NCBI GenBank assembly: GCA_003416985.1
Contig: QVIN01000006.1
Coordinates: forward strand, 434,001 to 498,000
Direction: 5' to 3'
DNA length: 64,000 bases
Source of the DNA: Duganella sp. BJB480
Lineage (GTDB): Bacteria > Pseudomonadota > Gammaproteobacteria > Burkholderiales > Burkholderiaceae_D
A program made the position numbers and the translations under genes. The notes beneath the pieces were generated by a model. It saw only the letters and a program-made list of their open reading frames with translations. It did no database searches and was not told the DNA's origin. Below, in pieces: positions 62,706 to 64,000 of this stretch. Position 1 is the first letter of the stretch. The number at the start of each line of letters is the position of its first letter.

Positions 62706-63992
62706 TTAGTTGGCGCCGGCGGCTAGTTGCAATTGCACGGTGGCGGTGGCCAGGTCGGCTTTTGCTTGCAGGTAGGCTTGGTAGACCTCGTCGGCGGAGC
62801 GTTGCGCTGTCAGCAGCTCCAGCAACGAGGCCGCGCCTTTTTTGTAGGACAGGCGCATGCCTTCCACGACTTTGTCCGACTGCGTCAGCACCGATTCCCG
62901 ATAACGCTGCTCGTTGGCCTGCGCCGCGCGGTACTGTGCGTACAGACGCCGCACGTCGATCTGCGCCTTCAGCTCGGCCGAGCGCAGCGCCAGCGTGGCC
63001 TGCGTGACCGCCGACTGCGCCTGCAACACCTCGCCGCGCTGCGTGCGCGACAGCGGTATCGGCACCGACACCGTCAACCCCAGGCTCAGCGAACGCTGCG
63101 TCGGCGAATTGGTCACCGCGCCGCCCGCGTCGGTCAGCGCATGCACCGACGGCGTGTTCTTCAAGCTGACGTTCACCACCGGATCGACCCAGCGATTGGC
63201 CTGCGCCAGATCGGCCGAGGCGCGCGACGCCTCCAGCGCCGCACGCGCGATGCGGATGTCGTCACGTCCATCCTGCGCCTGCCGCACCAGCTGCTCCACA
63301 TCATCCAGCCCGTTGACGGCGGGCGCATCGCAAGCCAGCTCCGCGCTGCCGAACACCTCGCTGTAACGCCGTCCCAGCGGGATCGACAGCGACTCTGCCG
63401 CCGCCTGCACCTGCGCCCGCGCCGACACCACATCCGCCTCGAAGCGGTCGCGCTCCACCTGCGACTGCGACAACTCCAGTCCGCCGATGTCGCCGACCTT
63501 GCGCCGCACGCTGTTGGCCTTGACGATATCGTCCAGCGCCCGCAGCGTCGACTCCTGCCGCACCAGCGCCTGGCGCGCGCGGCACGATTCGGTGTAGGCC
63601 GCCGCCGCGTCGGCGTACAGCTGGCGGCGGCCGCCGTCCAGCGTGGCCTCGCCGACCTTGACCGCCGCCTGCGCGGCGCGGATGCGCTGGCCGCGCTTGC
63701 CGGCCGTCTCGATGGTCAGCGCCACGCCCATGGTGGTGGCGGTGGGGGCGTTCGGCTTGTTCGCCGCGTTTAATTCCCGCGAGTCGATGCCGGCCGTGAG
63801 CACTGGATCGGGCCGCACGCCGGCCACCGACACGCCGGCCTGTGCGCTGCTCACATTCTCGCGCTGCATCTGCAAGTCCAGGCTGTACTGGGCGGCGGCC
63901 GCCGCATACTCGCGCAAGGTGACCTGGCCTGAAGCGGGCAGGGCGACGCACATCGCCAGCAGCGCGCACACGGGGTTGAGTTTAAATGTCAT
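62706..63992 (-). CDS. TolC-family outer-membrane efflux protein
   Basis: A 428-residue protein with a signal peptide (MTFKLNPVCALLAMCVALPASG). Two repeats of the outer-membrane-efflux (OEP) domain cover about 30-220 and 235-425, rich in long amphipathic helices. AGVRPDPVLTAGID and the GLTVSVPIPLSRTQRGEVLQ segment are typical of the CzcC/CusC-like metal-RND branch. It probably forms the outer channel of an RND pump whose inner parts would lie beyond the right edge. The gene is complete within the window, on the minus strand. Confidence 0.9.
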   Translation of the reverse strand: MTFKLNPVCALLAMCVALPASGQVTLREYAAAAAQYSLDLQMQRENVSSAQAGVSVAGVRPDPVLTAGIDSRELNAANKPNAPTATTMGVALTIETAGKRGQRIRAAQAAVKVGEATLDGGRRQLYADAAAAYTESCRARQALVRQESTLRALDDIVKANSVRRKVGDIGGLELSQSQVERDRFEADVVSARAQVQAAAESLSIPLGRRYSEVFGSAELACDAPAVNGLDDVEQLVRQAQDGRDDIRIARAALEASRASADLAQANRWVDPVVNVSLKNTPSVHALTDAGGAVTNSPTQRSLSLGLTVSVPIPLSRTQRGEVLQAQSAVTQATLALRSAELKAQIDVRRLYAQYRAAQANEQRYRESVLTQSDKVVEGMRLSYKKGAASLLELLTAQRSADEVYQAYLQAKADLATATVQLQLAAGAN

Positions 63993-64000
63993 GGACTTGC

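Overview
The window looks like chromosomal DNA of a betaproteobacterium of the Oxalobacteraceae (Massilia / Duganella / Janthinobacterium type). Evidence: high GC throughout; the Burkholderiales-type order yceD-rpmF-plsX-fabHDG-acpP-fabF followed by rpoE-rseA-degP-lepA-lepB-rnc-era-recO-pdxJ-acpS-uvrC-pgsA; a PEP-CTERM protein; a monomeric NADP isocitrate dehydrogenase; and many c-di-GMP and two-component proteins. The genus is inferred, since no 16S gene is present.

Layout. 1-9.4 kb: a truncated diguanylate cyclase, a divergent AraC/MFS pair, an RraA-type aldolase, a PEP-CTERM protein, isocitrate lyase (aceA), two coupled small unknown genes, rlmJ and an EAL-HDOD protein. 8.7-10 kb (minus): a tetrapyrrole-methylase-fold methyltransferase and a Maf pyrophosphatase. 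10-16.8 kb: L32 and fatty-acid synthesis genes. 17-20.4 kb: the sigma-E block, in which the anti-sigma protein has no membrane segment and rseB is missing. 20.6-30.1 kb: lepA to pgsA, with recO carrying a REP-like palindrome inside its coding sequence. 30.2-32.8 kb: a secreted DUF6351-type hydrolase and a tRNA operon (four identical tRNA-Gly-GCC plus tRNA-Cys) behind a perfect-consensus promoter.

32.8-39.8 kb is accessory metabolism: a four-gene minus-strand operon (YciI-like, DJ-1-like, amidohydrolase, SDR) facing a LysR regulator, with a 14-G tract in the leader of the second gene; an FKBP lipoprotein; a Cys-rich unknown; and a LysR/isochorismatase-fold pair. 39.9-48.1 kb is a four-gene signalling cluster: PAS-GGDEF-EAL-REC protein, REC-histidine kinase, substrate-binding protein, and HAMP-GAF-kinase-REC. 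48.1-50.2 kb is an AT-richer islet with an orphan T6SS amidase effector/immunity pair (Tae4/Tai4) and a SMEK-domain gene typical of conflict systems. 50.3-54.8 kb (minus) is a compact operon: chemoreceptor, APS kinase, DHH phosphoesterase, sulfotransferase. I read its last three genes as a self-contained PAPS make/use/recycle module. 55-57.4 kb is icd. 57.4-64 kb holds small stress and housekeeping genes, an ArsR/SRPBCC pair, a TetR regulator with two matching palindromic operators controlling itself and an SDR/oxidoreductase operon, an esterase, a 92-bp perfect palindrome, and a TolC-family protein.

The best candidates for something undescribed are the chemoreceptor-PAPS-sulfotransferase operon, the SMEK gene beside the orphan T6SS pair, and the ligand-binding-protein/two-kinase/c-di-GMP cluster.
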